From Spirilliplanes yamanashiensis (lineage in GTDB: Bacteria > Actinomycetota > Actinomycetes > Mycobacteriales > Micromonosporaceae), in NCBI RefSeq assembly GCF_016863475.1, contig NZ_BOOY01000011.1, positions 1 through 64,000 on the forward strand: a DNA stretch of 64,000 nucleotides, read 5' to 3'. Shown one piece after another: positions 24,261 to 32,452 of this stretch. A model generated the notes under the pieces. It searched no databases and had not been told where the DNA came from. It saw only the letters and a program-made list of their open reading frames with translations. Position 1 is the first letter of the stretch. Each line of letters opens with the position of its first letter. A program made the position numbers and the translations under genes.

Positions 24261-25520
24261 GTGATTGACCTGCGCCTGCTCCGAGACGAGCCCGACCGCA
24301 TCCGCGACAGCCAGCGCAAGCGCGGCGAGTCGACCTCCGTGGTGGACGACCTGCTGAGCGCCGACGAGCGCCGGCGGGCCGCGGTGCAGTCCTTCGAGGC
24401 CGTGCGCGCGGAGCAGAAGTCGCTGGGCAAGCAGGTCGCGCAAGCCAAGGGCGACGAGCGGGCGGCGCTGCTCACCCGTACCAAGGAGCTGTCGGGCGAG
24501 GTCAAGGCGGCCGAGGCGGCCGTGACCGAGGCCGAGGCGGTCCTGCGCCGGGCGCAGTTCGCGGTGCCGAACCTGGTCGAGGACGGGGTGCCCGAGGGCG
24601 GCGAGGACGACTTCGTCGTGCTGCGCGAGGTCGGCACGATCCCGGACATCGAGAAGCCCCGCGACCATCTGGAGATCGGCGAGGCGCTCGGCGCCATCGA
24701 CACCGAGCGCGGCGCGAAGGTGTCGGGCTCGCGGTTCTACTACCTGACCGGGGTCGGCGCGCTGCTCCAGCTCGGCCTGCTGCAGATGGCGATCGCCCAG
24801 GCCGTCGAGCACGGGTTCACGCCGTCGATCACGCCGGTGCTGGTGAAGCCGGAGTCGATGGAGGGCACCGGCTTCCTGGGCGCCCACGCGAGCGAGATCT
24901 ACCGGCTGGAGGCCGACGACCTGTACCTGGTCGGCACGTCGGAGGTGGCGCTGGCGGCGTACCACTCGAACGAGATCATCGACCTGGAGCAGCCGGCGCG
25001 GTTCGCCGGCTGGTCGTCGTGCTTCCGCCGCGAGGCCGGCTCGCACGGGCGCGACGTGCGCGGCATCCTGCGCGTGCACCAGTTCGACAAGGTCGAGATG
25101 TTCTCGTTCTGCCGGCCGGAGGAGGCCCTCGCCGAGCACCGGAAGCTGCTGGCGATGGAGGAGGAGATGCTGGCCAAGGTCGAGATCCCGTACCGGGTGA
25201 TCGACGTGGCGGCCGGCGACCTCGGCTCCAGCGCGGCCCGCAAGTACGACTGCGAGGCGTGGGTGCCGTCGCAGCAGCGCTACCGCGAGGTCACGTCGAC
25301 ATCGAACTGCACCACGTTCCAGGCGCGGCGGCTCAACATCCGCTACCGCGACGCCGACGGCAGGCCGCAGACGGCGGCCACGCTGAACGGCACCCTGGCG
25401 ACGACCCGCTGGCTGATCCCGATCCTGGAGAACCACCAGCAGCCGGACGGCTCGGTGCGGGTGCCGAAGGCCCTCCAGCCGTACCTGGGCGGCCGCGACG
25501 TCCTCGAACCCCGCCGCTAA
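24261..25520 (+). CDS. serS: seryl-tRNA synthetase
   Basis: A 419-residue class II aminoacyl-tRNA synthetase charging tRNA-Ser. The N-terminal coiled-coil arm (residues ~25-110, rich in Lys/Glu/Ala) binds the long variable arm of the tRNA. Motif 2 is seen in [21 protein letters not shown] and [10 protein letters not shown], and motif 3 in [18 protein letters not shown]. The [13 protein letters not shown] segment contacts serine. GTG 24261 begins VIDLRLLRD, the standard SerRS N-terminus. The gene is followed by a hairpin terminator. Confidence 0.97.
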   Translation: MIDLRLLRDEPDRIRDSQRKRGESTSVVDDLLSADERRRAAVQSFEAVRAEQKSLGKQVAQAKGDERAALLTRTKELSGEVKAAEAAVTEAEAVLRRAQFAVPNLVEDGVPEGGEDDFVVLREVGTIPDIEKPRDHLEIGEALGAIDTERGAKVSGSRFYYLTGVGALLQLGLLQMAIAQAVEHGFTPSITPVLVKPESMEGTGFLGAHASEIYRLEADDLYLVGTSEVALAAYHSNEIIDLEQPARFAGWSSCFRREAGSHGRDVRGILRVHQFDKVEMFSFCRPEEALAEHRKLLAMEEEMLAKVEIPYRVIDVAAGDLGSSAARKYDCEAWVPSQQRYREVTSTSNCTTFQARRLNIRYRDADGRPQTAATLNGTLATTRWLIPILENHQQPDGSVRVPKALQPYLGGRDVLEPRR

Positions 25521-25536
25521 CGAGAAGGCCACCGGA

Positions 25537-25568
25537 CGGCTACCTGAAGTCATGGTCGCAGGTAGCCG
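25537..25568 (+). terminator. hairpin terminator after serS
   Basis: Arms CGGCTACCTG (25537-25546) and CAGGTAGCCG (25559-25568) form a perfect 10-bp stem with a 12-nt loop, 16 nt after the serS stop. Confidence 0.7.
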
Positions 25569-25627
25569 GGCCGGTGTAACGTTTTCCTTCCGCCCTCCGC
25601 GGGGGTTCACCACCCTCGGAGGTACGC

Positions 25628-26455
25628 ATGGCTCTCCAGCCCGGTCTGCCGAAGCTCGTCGCGACCGACCTCGACGGCACCCTCGTCCGCAGTGACGACA
25701 CCGTGTCCGCGTACACCCATGCCGTGCTGGACCGGGTGCGGTCCGCCGGGATCCGCGTCGTCGGCGCCACCGGGCGCGGCCCGCGGCTCACCGAGCTCAC
25801 CCGCAACGACATCCGCGCCGCCGACTACCTGGTGATGGCCGGGGGTGGGCGCGTGGTCGACCAGTCCGACCCGGCGGCGGCGCCGATGGTGCTGCGCGAC
25901 GAGCGGCTGCCCGCCGCCGTGCTCAGCCGGCTGGTCGCGGACCTGGAGGCCGTGGTCGGCCCGATGACCGTGATGGTGGAGGCGCTCGACGGCCACGACG
26001 AGCCGCTGTGGGGCGACCTGGACCCGACGTGGCGCTACCCGGAGGCCGTGCGGGCGCGGGCGCGCGCCGACTGCCTGTCGTGCGACGTCATCAAGGCGTT
26101 CGCCCGGTCGCCGCGGCACTCCGTGGACGAGCTGCTGGCCATCGCCCGCGAGGTCGTGCCGGTGGAGGTGGCGTCGGTCACGCAGGCGGGCCTCGACTTC
26201 CTGGAGATCACGCCGCCCGGGGTGGACAAGGGCACCGGACTGGCGGTCGTCACGCAGTCGCTCGGGGTGGACCCGGCGGACGTGCTGGTCTTCGGCGACA
26301 TGCCCAACGACCTGCCGATGTTCGCCTGGGCGGGCTGGGGCCGGGTGGCGGTGGCGAACGCCCACACCGAGGTGCGCGCCGCGGCCGACGAGCTGACCCT
26401 GACCAACGACGAGGACGGGGTGGCGGTCTATCTCGACCGGCTACTGTCGAGGTGA
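25628..26455 (+). CDS. HAD superfamily hydrolase, Cof type
   Basis: A 275-residue HAD phosphatase of the Cof/IIB subfamily. Motif I is VATDLDGTLVRSD, motif II the Thr of VVGATGRG, and motif III/IV the conserved Lys region with VLVFGDMPNDLPMFAWAG (GDxxND). The cap domain lies between. Substrates in the family are sugar phosphates, flavin nucleotides or PLP. GGAGG lies 5 bases before ATG. It overlaps the next, paralogous HAD gene by one base (ATG inside TGATG). Confidence 0.88.
   Translation: MALQPGLPKLVATDLDGTLVRSDDTVSAYTHAVLDRVRSAGIRVVGATGRGPRLTELTRNDIRAADYLVMAGGGRVVDQSDPAAAPMVLRDERLPAAVLSRLVADLEAVVGPMTVMVEALDGHDEPLWGDLDPTWRYPEAVRARARADCLSCDVIKAFARSPRHSVDELLAIAREVVPVEVASVTQAGLDFLEITPPGVDKGTGLAVVTQSLGVDPADVLVFGDMPNDLPMFAWAGWGRVAVANAHTEVRAAADELTLTNDEDGVAVYLDRLLSR
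26442..26447 (+). promoter_or_regulatory. -10 hexamer TACTGT inside first HAD gene
   Basis: TACTGT, 7 nt, ATG 26455. It would give the second HAD gene a leaderless transcript of its own in addition to coupling with the first. Confidence 0.35.
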
Positions 26456-27267
26456 TGCCTGACTTGCCGCGCCTGGTCGCCACCGACATCGATGGCACCC
26501 TCATCCGCTCCGACCGGACCCTGAGCCGCCGCACGGCCGACGTCCTGGACAAGATCACCGCCGGGGGCACCCCCGTCGTGATCGTGACGGGCCGCCCGGT
26601 GCGCTGGCTGGCCCAGCTGTACGACCAGATGCACGAGCCGCTGCCCGCGGTGTGCGCGAACGGGGCCGTCGTCTACGACCCGGACACCGACTCCGTGCTG
26701 CGGGCGGCGCCGCTGGACTCGGAGCTGCTCGTCGACGTGGCGCGGCGGCTGCGGGACGCCGTGCCGGACGTGGTGCTGGCCGTCGAGGTGGAGGACGGGC
26801 GCGGCTTCGCGCACGAGTCGGCGTGGCCGCTGCACCCCGACGACGAGCGTCACGGCGTGCGGGCCATCTCGTCGCCGGAGGAGCTGACCAGCGTGCCGGC
26901 GGTGAAGCTGCTGGCCCGCGCCGCCCAGCACGACGACCCGGACGCGTTCGTCGAGGTGGTCAGCGCGTCGCTCGGCGGCATCGCGGAGACGACGCACTCG
27001 TCGTTCTCGGGCCTGGTCGAGATCTCCGCGGCCGGCGTGACGAAGGCGGCCGGGCTGGCGTGGCTGTGCGAGCGCGAGGGCATCGACGCCGCCGAGGTGC
27101 TGGCGTTCGGCGACATGCCCAACGACGTGCCGATGCTGAGCTGGGCGGGCCGGGGCGTCGCGATGGGCAACGCCCACCCCGCCGCCCGCGCGGTCGCCGA
27201 CGAGGTGACGGCGACGAACGACGAGGACGGCGTGGCCGCGTACCTCGAAAGGCTGTTCGGGGTCTAG
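26455..27267 (+). CDS. HAD superfamily hydrolase, Cof type
   Basis: A 270-residue paralogue of the preceding gene. Motif I VATDIDGTLIRSD, motif II VVIVTGRPVRW, a lysine in GVTKAAGLAWL and VLAFGDMPNDVPMLSWAG. The pair probably arose by tandem duplication and shares the ending NDEDGVA(V/A)YL(D/E)RL. It is a cytoplasmic phosphatase of unknown substrate. Its TAG stop overlaps the stop of the convergent bpa gene within the same CTAG. Confidence 0.88.
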   Translation: MPDLPRLVATDIDGTLIRSDRTLSRRTADVLDKITAGGTPVVIVTGRPVRWLAQLYDQMHEPLPAVCANGAVVYDPDTDSVLRAAPLDSELLVDVARRLRDAVPDVVLAVEVEDGRGFAHESAWPLHPDDERHGVRAISSPEELTSVPAVKLLARAAQHDDPDAFVEVVSASLGGIAETTHSSFSGLVEISAAGVTKAAGLAWLCEREGIDAAEVLAFGDMPNDVPMLSWAGRGVAMGNAHPAARAVADEVTATNDEDGVAAYLERLFGV

Positions 27268-27839
27268 AGGTACTGGCCGGTGGCGTGGCCGTCGCCGTCG
27301 CCGCCGGGCTGGGGCCGCCCCGGCATGCCGGGGACCATGCCGCCGGGACCCACCGGCAGGGCGGGCCGGCCGCCGCGCATCTGCTCCAGCTGGAGCCGGG
27401 CCGCCATCTGCTGGGCGACGAGCGCGGCCTGGATGCCGTGGAACAGCCCCTCCAGCCAGCCGACGAGCTGGGCTTGGGCGATGCGCAGCTCCGCCTCGCT
27501 GGGCGCCTCGGCGTCGAACGGCAGGGACAGCCGCTCCAGCTCCTCGCGCAGCTCGGGGGCGAGGCCGTCCTCCAGCTCGACGATGGAGCGCTGGTGGATC
27601 TCGCGCAGGCGGTGGCGGCTCTTCTCGTCGAGCGGGGCGGCCTTGACCTCCTCGAGGAGCTGCTTGATCATGCTGCCGATCCGCATGACCTTGGCGGGCT
27701 GCTCGATGAGGCTGCCCGGGTCCTCGGGGGCGACGTTGCCGTCCGCCTCGACCGTGCCCATCGGGCGCCCGTCCGGGCCCACGACGATGACGGTGCCGGA
27801 CTCGTCCTGCTCGTTCGGAGTGCGGGGTGCCTCGGTCAT
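27264..27839 (-). CDS. bpa: bacterial proteasome activator Bpa
   Basis: A 191-residue protein of the DUF2587 family, the ATP-independent ring-forming activator of the actinobacterial 20S proteasome. It has a disordered acidic N-terminus (VIVVGPDGRPMGTVEADG), a conserved helical core (KVMRIGSMIKQLLEEVKAAP, LREIHQRSIVELEDGL, LVGWLEGLFHGIQAALVAQQ) and a Gly/Pro-rich linker. It ends in GQYL, the C-terminal motif that docks into the proteasome alpha ring. ATG 27839 is preferred; ATG 27848 is possible. The proteasome genes are not in the window. Confidence 0.95.
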   Translation of the reverse strand: MTEAPRTPNEQDESGTVIVVGPDGRPMGTVEADGNVAPEDPGSLIEQPAKVMRIGSMIKQLLEEVKAAPLDEKSRHRLREIHQRSIVELEDGLAPELREELERLSLPFDAEAPSEAELRIAQAQLVGWLEGLFHGIQAALVAQQMAARLQLEQMRGGRPALPVGPGGMVPGMPGRPQPGGDGDGHATGQYL

Positions 27840-27928
27840 GCGACCCATCTTCCCGCACCCGGGCCAACCATTCGCACCGCCGTCCGAGTGCCCTGCTTCA
27901 CATTCCGATTAGCGAATTTTATTACTCA

Positions 27929-27957
27929 TTGACGGGCTCTGGCGGGCCGGTCAAGAT
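27929..27957 (+). promoter_or_regulatory. promoter TTGACG-17-CAAGAT
   Basis: TTGACG at 27929-27934 and CAAGAT at 27952-27957 with 17-bp spacing, inside an AT-richer patch (27900-27935). It would drive the binding-protein gene with a leader of about 50 nt. Confidence 0.55.
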
Positions 27958-28016
27958 CGCTCCGGGTCGCGCGGCGACTCCGATGTGTGCTGGTCTTGAT
28001 CCAAGGTGTGAACGAC

Positions 28017-29189
28017 GTGGCGCAGTACAACCGGCGGCAGGCCCTGCTCCTCGCGGGCGGCCTGGCGGCCGCCACCGCCTCCTGCTCGTCCGGGCCCGGG
28101 ACCACCGGCGCCCCGCCGCCCGACCGGCTGAGAATCGGCCTGCTCGCCCCGCTCGGCGGGCCGCTGAAGGCTGTCGGCGAGGAGCTGGCCAACGGCTTCC
28201 GGCTCTATCTGGAGCAGAACGGCGGCCGGCTCGGCGGCAGCGCGATCGACCTCGTGCCCGCCGACGAGGGCGACACCATCGCCGACGGCGTCGCCGCGCT
28301 GAGGAAGCTGCTCGGCGACGGCGTCGCGGCGGTCGCCGGCGTGGCGAACTCTGCGCTGCTCGCCGGCGCCGCCGCTGACATCGACAGGGCTCGCGTGCCC
28401 GTGCTCGCCGCCAACGGCGTCCCCGAGACGCTCCAGGGCGCCACCTACCTGTGGGCCACGTCGTACGCGGAACACGAGCCCGGCGTCGCCCTCGGCCCGC
28501 TCGTCGCGCGGCAGGTCGCGCCGGGCCGCGCGGTCGCCGTCGTCGCCCCGTCCACAGCCTCCGGCGACGACGCGGTCAACGGCTTCAAGTTCGCCTTCGG
28601 CCCGGCCGACCGGCGCATCCGCGGCACCACGATCCGCACCCCCGCCGGCACCCGCGACTTCACCGGGCCGGTCGGGCGCATCCTGCGGATGGACGCCGCC
28701 GCCGTGTACTGCACGTACGCCGGCGACGCGGCCACCGGGTTCGTCCGGGCGCTGCGGGCGGCCGGGTCGCGGGCGGCCGTCTTCGGGCCGGGCGGGCTCA
28801 CCGACGACGCCGTGCTCGCCGAGGTCGGCGAGCGCTCGCTGGGCATCCGCACCGCCCAGAACTACTCGGCCGACCTGACGAACGAGGTGAACAAGCGCTT
28901 CACCGCCGCGTACCGGCGCGCCCACGGCCACGCGCCGTCCGCCGCCGCCGTCGGCGCGTACGACGCCGCGCACGTCATCGACCGGGCGCTGCGGCTCGGC
29001 GGGGCGGCGGCGCCCGCCGAGCGCATCTACTTCGGGCTCGACGCGGTCGGGCAGGTGGAGAGCCCGCGCGGGGTGTGGCAGTTCAACCTGGTCCGGACGC
29101 CGCTGCAGCGCTGGTACCTGCGCGAGGTCCGGCGCGACGGGACGCTGCTGTCGAACGTCACCGTGAACGAGCTGACGACGCTCGGCTGA
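28017..29189 (+). CDS. ABC transporter substrate-binding protein (branched-chain amino acid type)
   Basis: A 390-residue periplasmic-binding-fold type 1 protein. The N-terminus has paired arginines (NRRQALLL), a hydrophobic segment and a lipobox-like TASC, so it is probably an exported lipoprotein, possibly via Tat. The fold is seen in LRIGLLAPLGGPLKAVGEEL, IDLVPADEGDTIADGVAALR and AAVAGVANSALLAGAA. There is no permease or ATPase gene nearby, so it may be an orphan receptor. AAGGTG precedes GTG 28017 by 8 bases; GTG 28008 is an alternative. Confidence 0.8.
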   Translation: MAQYNRRQALLLAGGLAAATASCSSGPGTTGAPPPDRLRIGLLAPLGGPLKAVGEELANGFRLYLEQNGGRLGGSAIDLVPADEGDTIADGVAALRKLLGDGVAAVAGVANSALLAGAAADIDRARVPVLAANGVPETLQGATYLWATSYAEHEPGVALGPLVARQVAPGRAVAVVAPSTASGDDAVNGFKFAFGPADRRIRGTTIRTPAGTRDFTGPVGRILRMDAAAVYCTYAGDAATGFVRALRAAGSRAAVFGPGGLTDDAVLAEVGERSLGIRTAQNYSADLTNEVNKRFTAAYRRAHGHAPSAAAVGAYDAAHVIDRALRLGGAAAPAERIYFGLDAVGQVESPRGVWQFNLVRTPLQRWYLREVRRDGTLLSNVTVNELTTLG

Positions 29190-29192
29190 CGC

Positions 29193-30020
29193 TCAGGCCC
29201 GCAGCTCGGCCACCGCGCACTTGACGCTGCCGCCGCCGCGCTTGAGCTCGCCCAGCTCGACCGGCACCGGCTCGTAGCCCGCCGCGCGCAGCTTGCCCGC
29301 CATGCCGGTGGCCTCGGTGTTCAGCACGACGTGCCGGCCGTCGCCGACCAGGTTGAGCCCGAACGCCTCGGCGTCCGCGCGGTCGGCGAGCACCGCGTCC
29401 GGGAACAGCTGGCGCAGCACCCGCTGCGACGCCGGCGAGAATGCCTCCGGGTAGTAGACGACGTTGGCGTCGTCGAGCGCGGCCAGCGCCGTGTCCAGGT
29501 GGTAGTAGCTGGCGTCCACCAGGTGCAGGGAAACGACCGGGCGGCCGAGCACGTCCTGGGCCTCGGCGTGCGCCGCCGGCTCGGTGCGGAAGCCGTAGCC
29601 GGCGAGGATCAGGCCGCCGTACGCGCCCGGCAGGTACGCGAAGTCGCCCTCGCCCTCGTTGACGTGGTGCGGCTCGCGGAAGTCCCAGGCGCCGCCGGCG
29701 TAGAACGCGCGGTGGAACGCGGCCTCCGGGGCGCGCTGCGGGTGCCGGAAGCGGGCCCCGTAGACGACGCCGTCGACGCTGAACGCCCCGTTCGCCGCGA
29801 ACACCATGTCCGGCAGGCCGGGTTCCGGGTCGAGCGTGTGCACGGTGTGGCCCAGGTCGGTGAGCGCGTCGCGCAGCTGCTCCCACTGCTTGAGCGCCAG
29901 GCCGCCGTCGACGGCCACGGACGGGTCCATCCACGGGTTGATGGCGTACTCGACCGTGAAGTGCCGCGGCGGGCACATCAGGTATGTCCGGGTACGCGGC
30001 ATACGCTCCTGGTGCGTCAT
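29193..30020 (-). CDS. ddaH: N(G),N(G)-dimethylarginine dimethylaminohydrolase
   Basis: A 275-residue guanidino-modifying enzyme of the amidinotransferase superfamily, hydrolysing methylated arginines to citrulline. Signatures are CPPRHFTVEYAINPWM, MVFAANGAF, the EGEGDFAYL motif, SLHLVDASYYHLDTAL and the catalytic GGGSVKCAVAELR with Cys268. It is distinct from the larger arginine deiminase at 15646. ATG 30020 lies eight bases after TAGCCT on the minus strand. It is divergent from an Lrp-type regulator that probably controls it. Confidence 0.88.
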   Translation of the reverse strand: MTHQERMPRTRTYLMCPPRHFTVEYAINPWMDPSVAVDGGLALKQWEQLRDALTDLGHTVHTLDPEPGLPDMVFAANGAFSVDGVVYGARFRHPQRAPEAAFHRAFYAGGAWDFREPHHVNEGEGDFAYLPGAYGGLILAGYGFRTEPAAHAEAQDVLGRPVVSLHLVDASYYHLDTALAALDDANVVYYPEAFSPASQRVLRQLFPDAVLADRADAEAFGLNLVGDGRHVVLNTEATGMAGKLRAAGYEPVPVELGELKRGGGSVKCAVAELRA

Positions 30021-30028
30021 GGTCACCA

Positions 30029-30034
30029 AGGCTA
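30029..30034 (-). promoter_or_regulatory. -10 hexamer TAGCCT for ddaH
   Basis: Minus-strand TAGCCT, 8 nt, ATG 30020. A plus-strand hexamer TACGCT at 30037-30042 lies three bases away and could serve the divergent regulator gene. Confidence 0.5.
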
Positions 30035-30041
30035 GGTACGC

Positions 30042-30054
30042 TTCGGCTGCCGAA
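30042..30054. promoter_or_regulatory. inverted repeat operator TTCGGC-T-GCCGAA
   Basis: A perfect 6-bp inverted repeat with one central base, located at the divergent promoters of ddaH and the Lrp gene. It is a natural candidate site for the Lrp/AsnC regulator. Confidence 0.55.
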
Positions 30055-30088
30055 ACAGCTCGAAGTCTTGCCCATCGGAGGCGAATCG

Positions 30089-30541
30089 TTGCGGATGGAC
30101 CCCGTCGACCAGCGGATCGTTGCGTTGCTCGTGGCCGACGCGCGCGCCTCTTACGCGGACATCGGCGCCAAGGTGTCACTGTCCGCACCGGCCGTGAAGC
30201 GACGCGTCGATCGGTTGCGCGCCGCGGGCGTCATCCGCGGGTTCACGGCGGTGATCGACCCGGCCGCCGTCGGCTGGACCACAGAGGCGTTCGTCGAGCT
30301 GTACTGCACCGGCCGCACCACGCCCGCGCAGATCACCGTGGCGACCAAGCGGCACCCCGAGGTCGTCGGCGCGTACACGGTCTCCGGGCAGGCCGACGCG
30401 CTGGTGCACCTGCGCGCGGCCGACATCGCCCACCTGGAGCAGGCCCTGGAGCGGCTGCGCGCCGAGCCGTTCGTCACGTCCACGCGCAGCATGGTCGTGC
30501 TGTCCCGGCTCATCGAGAACCCGACGTCCGTGCCGGGCTGA
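30089..30541 (+). CDS. Lrp/AsnC family transcriptional regulator
   Basis: A 150-residue regulator. The N-terminal helix-turn-helix is MDPVDQRIVALLVADARASY followed by KVSLSAPAVKRRVDRLRAAG, with GVIRGFTAVIDP leading into the RAM/AsnC effector domain (EAFVELYCTGRTT, VSGQADALVHLRA). It probably senses an amino acid and controls the divergent ddaH and itself. TTG 30089 has GGAGG at 7-nt spacing; ATG 30095 is the alternative. Confidence 0.9.
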   Translation: MRMDPVDQRIVALLVADARASYADIGAKVSLSAPAVKRRVDRLRAAGVIRGFTAVIDPAAVGWTTEAFVELYCTGRTTPAQITVATKRHPEVVGAYTVSGQADALVHLRAADIAHLEQALERLRAEPFVTSTRSMVVLSRLIENPTSVPG

Positions 30542-30586
30542 CGTTCCACGTGGAACCACCGGCCGGGTGGCGCCGTCTCACGCACC

Positions 30587-32452
30587 ATGCCTAGCCGCCC
30601 GCTCGTAGCGCCTCTCGCCGTGCTGGTGCTCGCCACCGGCTGCACCGCCGCACCCACTCCCGACCCCACCGCGCCGGAGCCCGCCGGGCGGGACGCGCCC
30701 GCGATCCGCCTGGTCAGCTACGAGCCGGACTGCCGCCGGCTGACCGAGGAGCTGCGCAAGGCCGCCCAGGAGAGCGTCGGCCCGTGGGGCTTCGACGGCG
30801 GGGGCTACGACATCGGCATCCCCGAGGCCGCCTCGGCCGACGCCGTCGGCGGGCGCGCCATGCGGGCCGGGCCGGCGCCGTCCGGCTACTCCCGCACCAA
30901 CAACCACGAGGCCGGCGCCGACGAGCCCGACATGGTGAAGACCGACGGCCGCCGCATCCTCGTCACCGACCGCGGCGTGCTGCGCGTCGTCGACACCGCG
31001 AGCCGCCGCCAGACCGCCGAGCTCGACCTCGGCATCGGCGACGCCCAGGCCGACCTGCTGCTCGCCGGCGACCGGGCACTCGTGCTCGCCACCACCTACG
31101 GCGGCGGCGCCGCGTTCGACGGGCCGGCCGTCAGCAGCCGCATCGCCGGCCGCGGCACGACCAAGGTGCTCCAGATCGACCTCACCGGGCAGCCGCGCGT
31201 CACCGGCAGCTACTCGATCGACGCGTCCCTGGTCGACGGCCGGATGACCGGCACCACCGCCCGCGTCGTCGTGCGCAGCGTGCCCCGCATCCCCACCCGC
31301 GACGTGCCCGACTCCGCCGGCGACCGCGAGCGCATCGCCGCCCACCGCAAGGCCATCGGCACCGCGCCGATCGACGCCTGGCTGCCGCGCTACCGCGCCG
31401 GCGACCGTACCGGGCGCGTGCCCTGCGACGCCGTGCGCACCCCGCCCGTGTTCTCCGGCGGCTCGCTCGTCACCGTGCTCACGTTCGACCTCGCCGCCGA
31501 CCTCGGCGACGGCGCCCCCGTCACCCTCGCCGCCGACGGCGACACCGTCTACGGCACCACCACCAGCCTGTACGTCGCCCACGACGAGAGCTGGCGCGGC
31601 TGGCGGCGGTCGGGCGGCTGGTCCACCGACACCGACCTGTTCCGCTTCGACATCACCGGCCCCCGCGCCGAGTACCGCTCCGCCGGCCGCGTCCCCGGCC
31701 GGCTCATCAACCAGTACGCGCTCAGCGAGCACGACGGCCACCTGCGCGCCGCCACCACCACCGGCTGGGGCGACGACAGCGAGTCACGGGTGACCGTGCT
31801 GCGCCTCGACGGCGGATCGTTGCGCAAGGTCGGCAGCGTCGGCGGCCTCGGCAAGACCGAACAGATCCACGCCGTCCGGTTCCTCGGCGACCGCGGCTAC
31901 GTCGTCACGTTCCGCCAGACCGACCCGCTGTACGCCCTCGACCTGCGCGACCCCGCCCGGCCCCGGGTCACCGGCGAACTGAAGATCCCCGGCTACTCCG
32001 CCCACCTGCAACCCATCGGCGACGACCGCCTCGTCGGCATCGGCCAGGACGCCGACGAACGCGGCGGCCAGCTCGGCGCCCAGGTGTCCCTGTTCGACGT
32101 CGCCGACCCGGCCCGCCCGGCCCGGCTCGCCCAGCACCGCGTCCGCGACGCCTCCTCCGAGGCCGAGTGGAACCCGCACGCCGTGCTGTGGTGGCCCGCC
32201 ACCAGCCTGCTCGTCGTGCCCGTCCACCAGTACACCGAGACCGCCAGCCGCAGCACCGCGCTGGCCCTGCGCGTCGGCCCCGACGGCCTCACCAAGGCCG
32301 GGGAGATCACCCACCCCGGCACCCTCGGCGACTCCGACCCGGCGATCCGCCGCACCCTCGTCGTCGGCGACGTGCTGTGGACCGTGTCCGACCACGGCAT
32401 CCAGGCCAACGACCTGGCCGGCCTCGACCGGCTGGCCTGGCTGGCGTACTAG
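30587..32452 (+). CDS. beta-propeller domain lipoprotein
   Basis: A 621-residue exported protein with a lipobox VLATGC after a short hydrophobic leader. A Pro-rich spacer and an N-terminal helical part precede a large domain of repeated strands with NNHEAGADEPDMVKTDG, AVRFLGDRGYVVTFRQTDPL, IPGYSAHLQPIGDDRLVGIG and LFDVADPARP. These match the secreted beta-propeller (Beta_propel) family of actinomycetes. The role is unknown. It has no enzymatic residues I can name. It converges on the next gene with shared CTAG stop codons. Confidence 0.8.
   Translation: MPSRPLVAPLAVLVLATGCTAAPTPDPTAPEPAGRDAPAIRLVSYEPDCRRLTEELRKAAQESVGPWGFDGGGYDIGIPEAASADAVGGRAMRAGPAPSGYSRTNNHEAGADEPDMVKTDGRRILVTDRGVLRVVDTASRRQTAELDLGIGDAQADLLLAGDRALVLATTYGGGAAFDGPAVSSRIAGRGTTKVLQIDLTGQPRVTGSYSIDASLVDGRMTGTTARVVVRSVPRIPTRDVPDSAGDRERIAAHRKAIGTAPIDAWLPRYRAGDRTGRVPCDAVRTPPVFSGGSLVTVLTFDLAADLGDGAPVTLAADGDTVYGTTTSLYVAHDESWRGWRRSGGWSTDTDLFRFDITGPRAEYRSAGRVPGRLINQYALSEHDGHLRAATTTGWGDDSESRVTVLRLDGGSLRKVGSVGGLGKTEQIHAVRFLGDRGYVVTFRQTDPLYALDLRDPARPRVTGELKIPGYSAHLQPIGDDRLVGIGQDADERGGQLGAQVSLFDVADPARPARLAQHRVRDASSEAEWNPHAVLWWPATSLLVVPVHQYTETASRSTALALRVGPDGLTKAGEITHPGTLGDSDPAIRRTLVVGDVLWTVSDHGIQANDLAGLDRLAWLAY

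Noticed and set aside
27929..28016. Possible riboswitch ahead of the binding-protein gene
   Set aside because: The AT-rich patch is explained by a sigma-70-type promoter; the ~50-nt leader shows no known riboswitch pattern.
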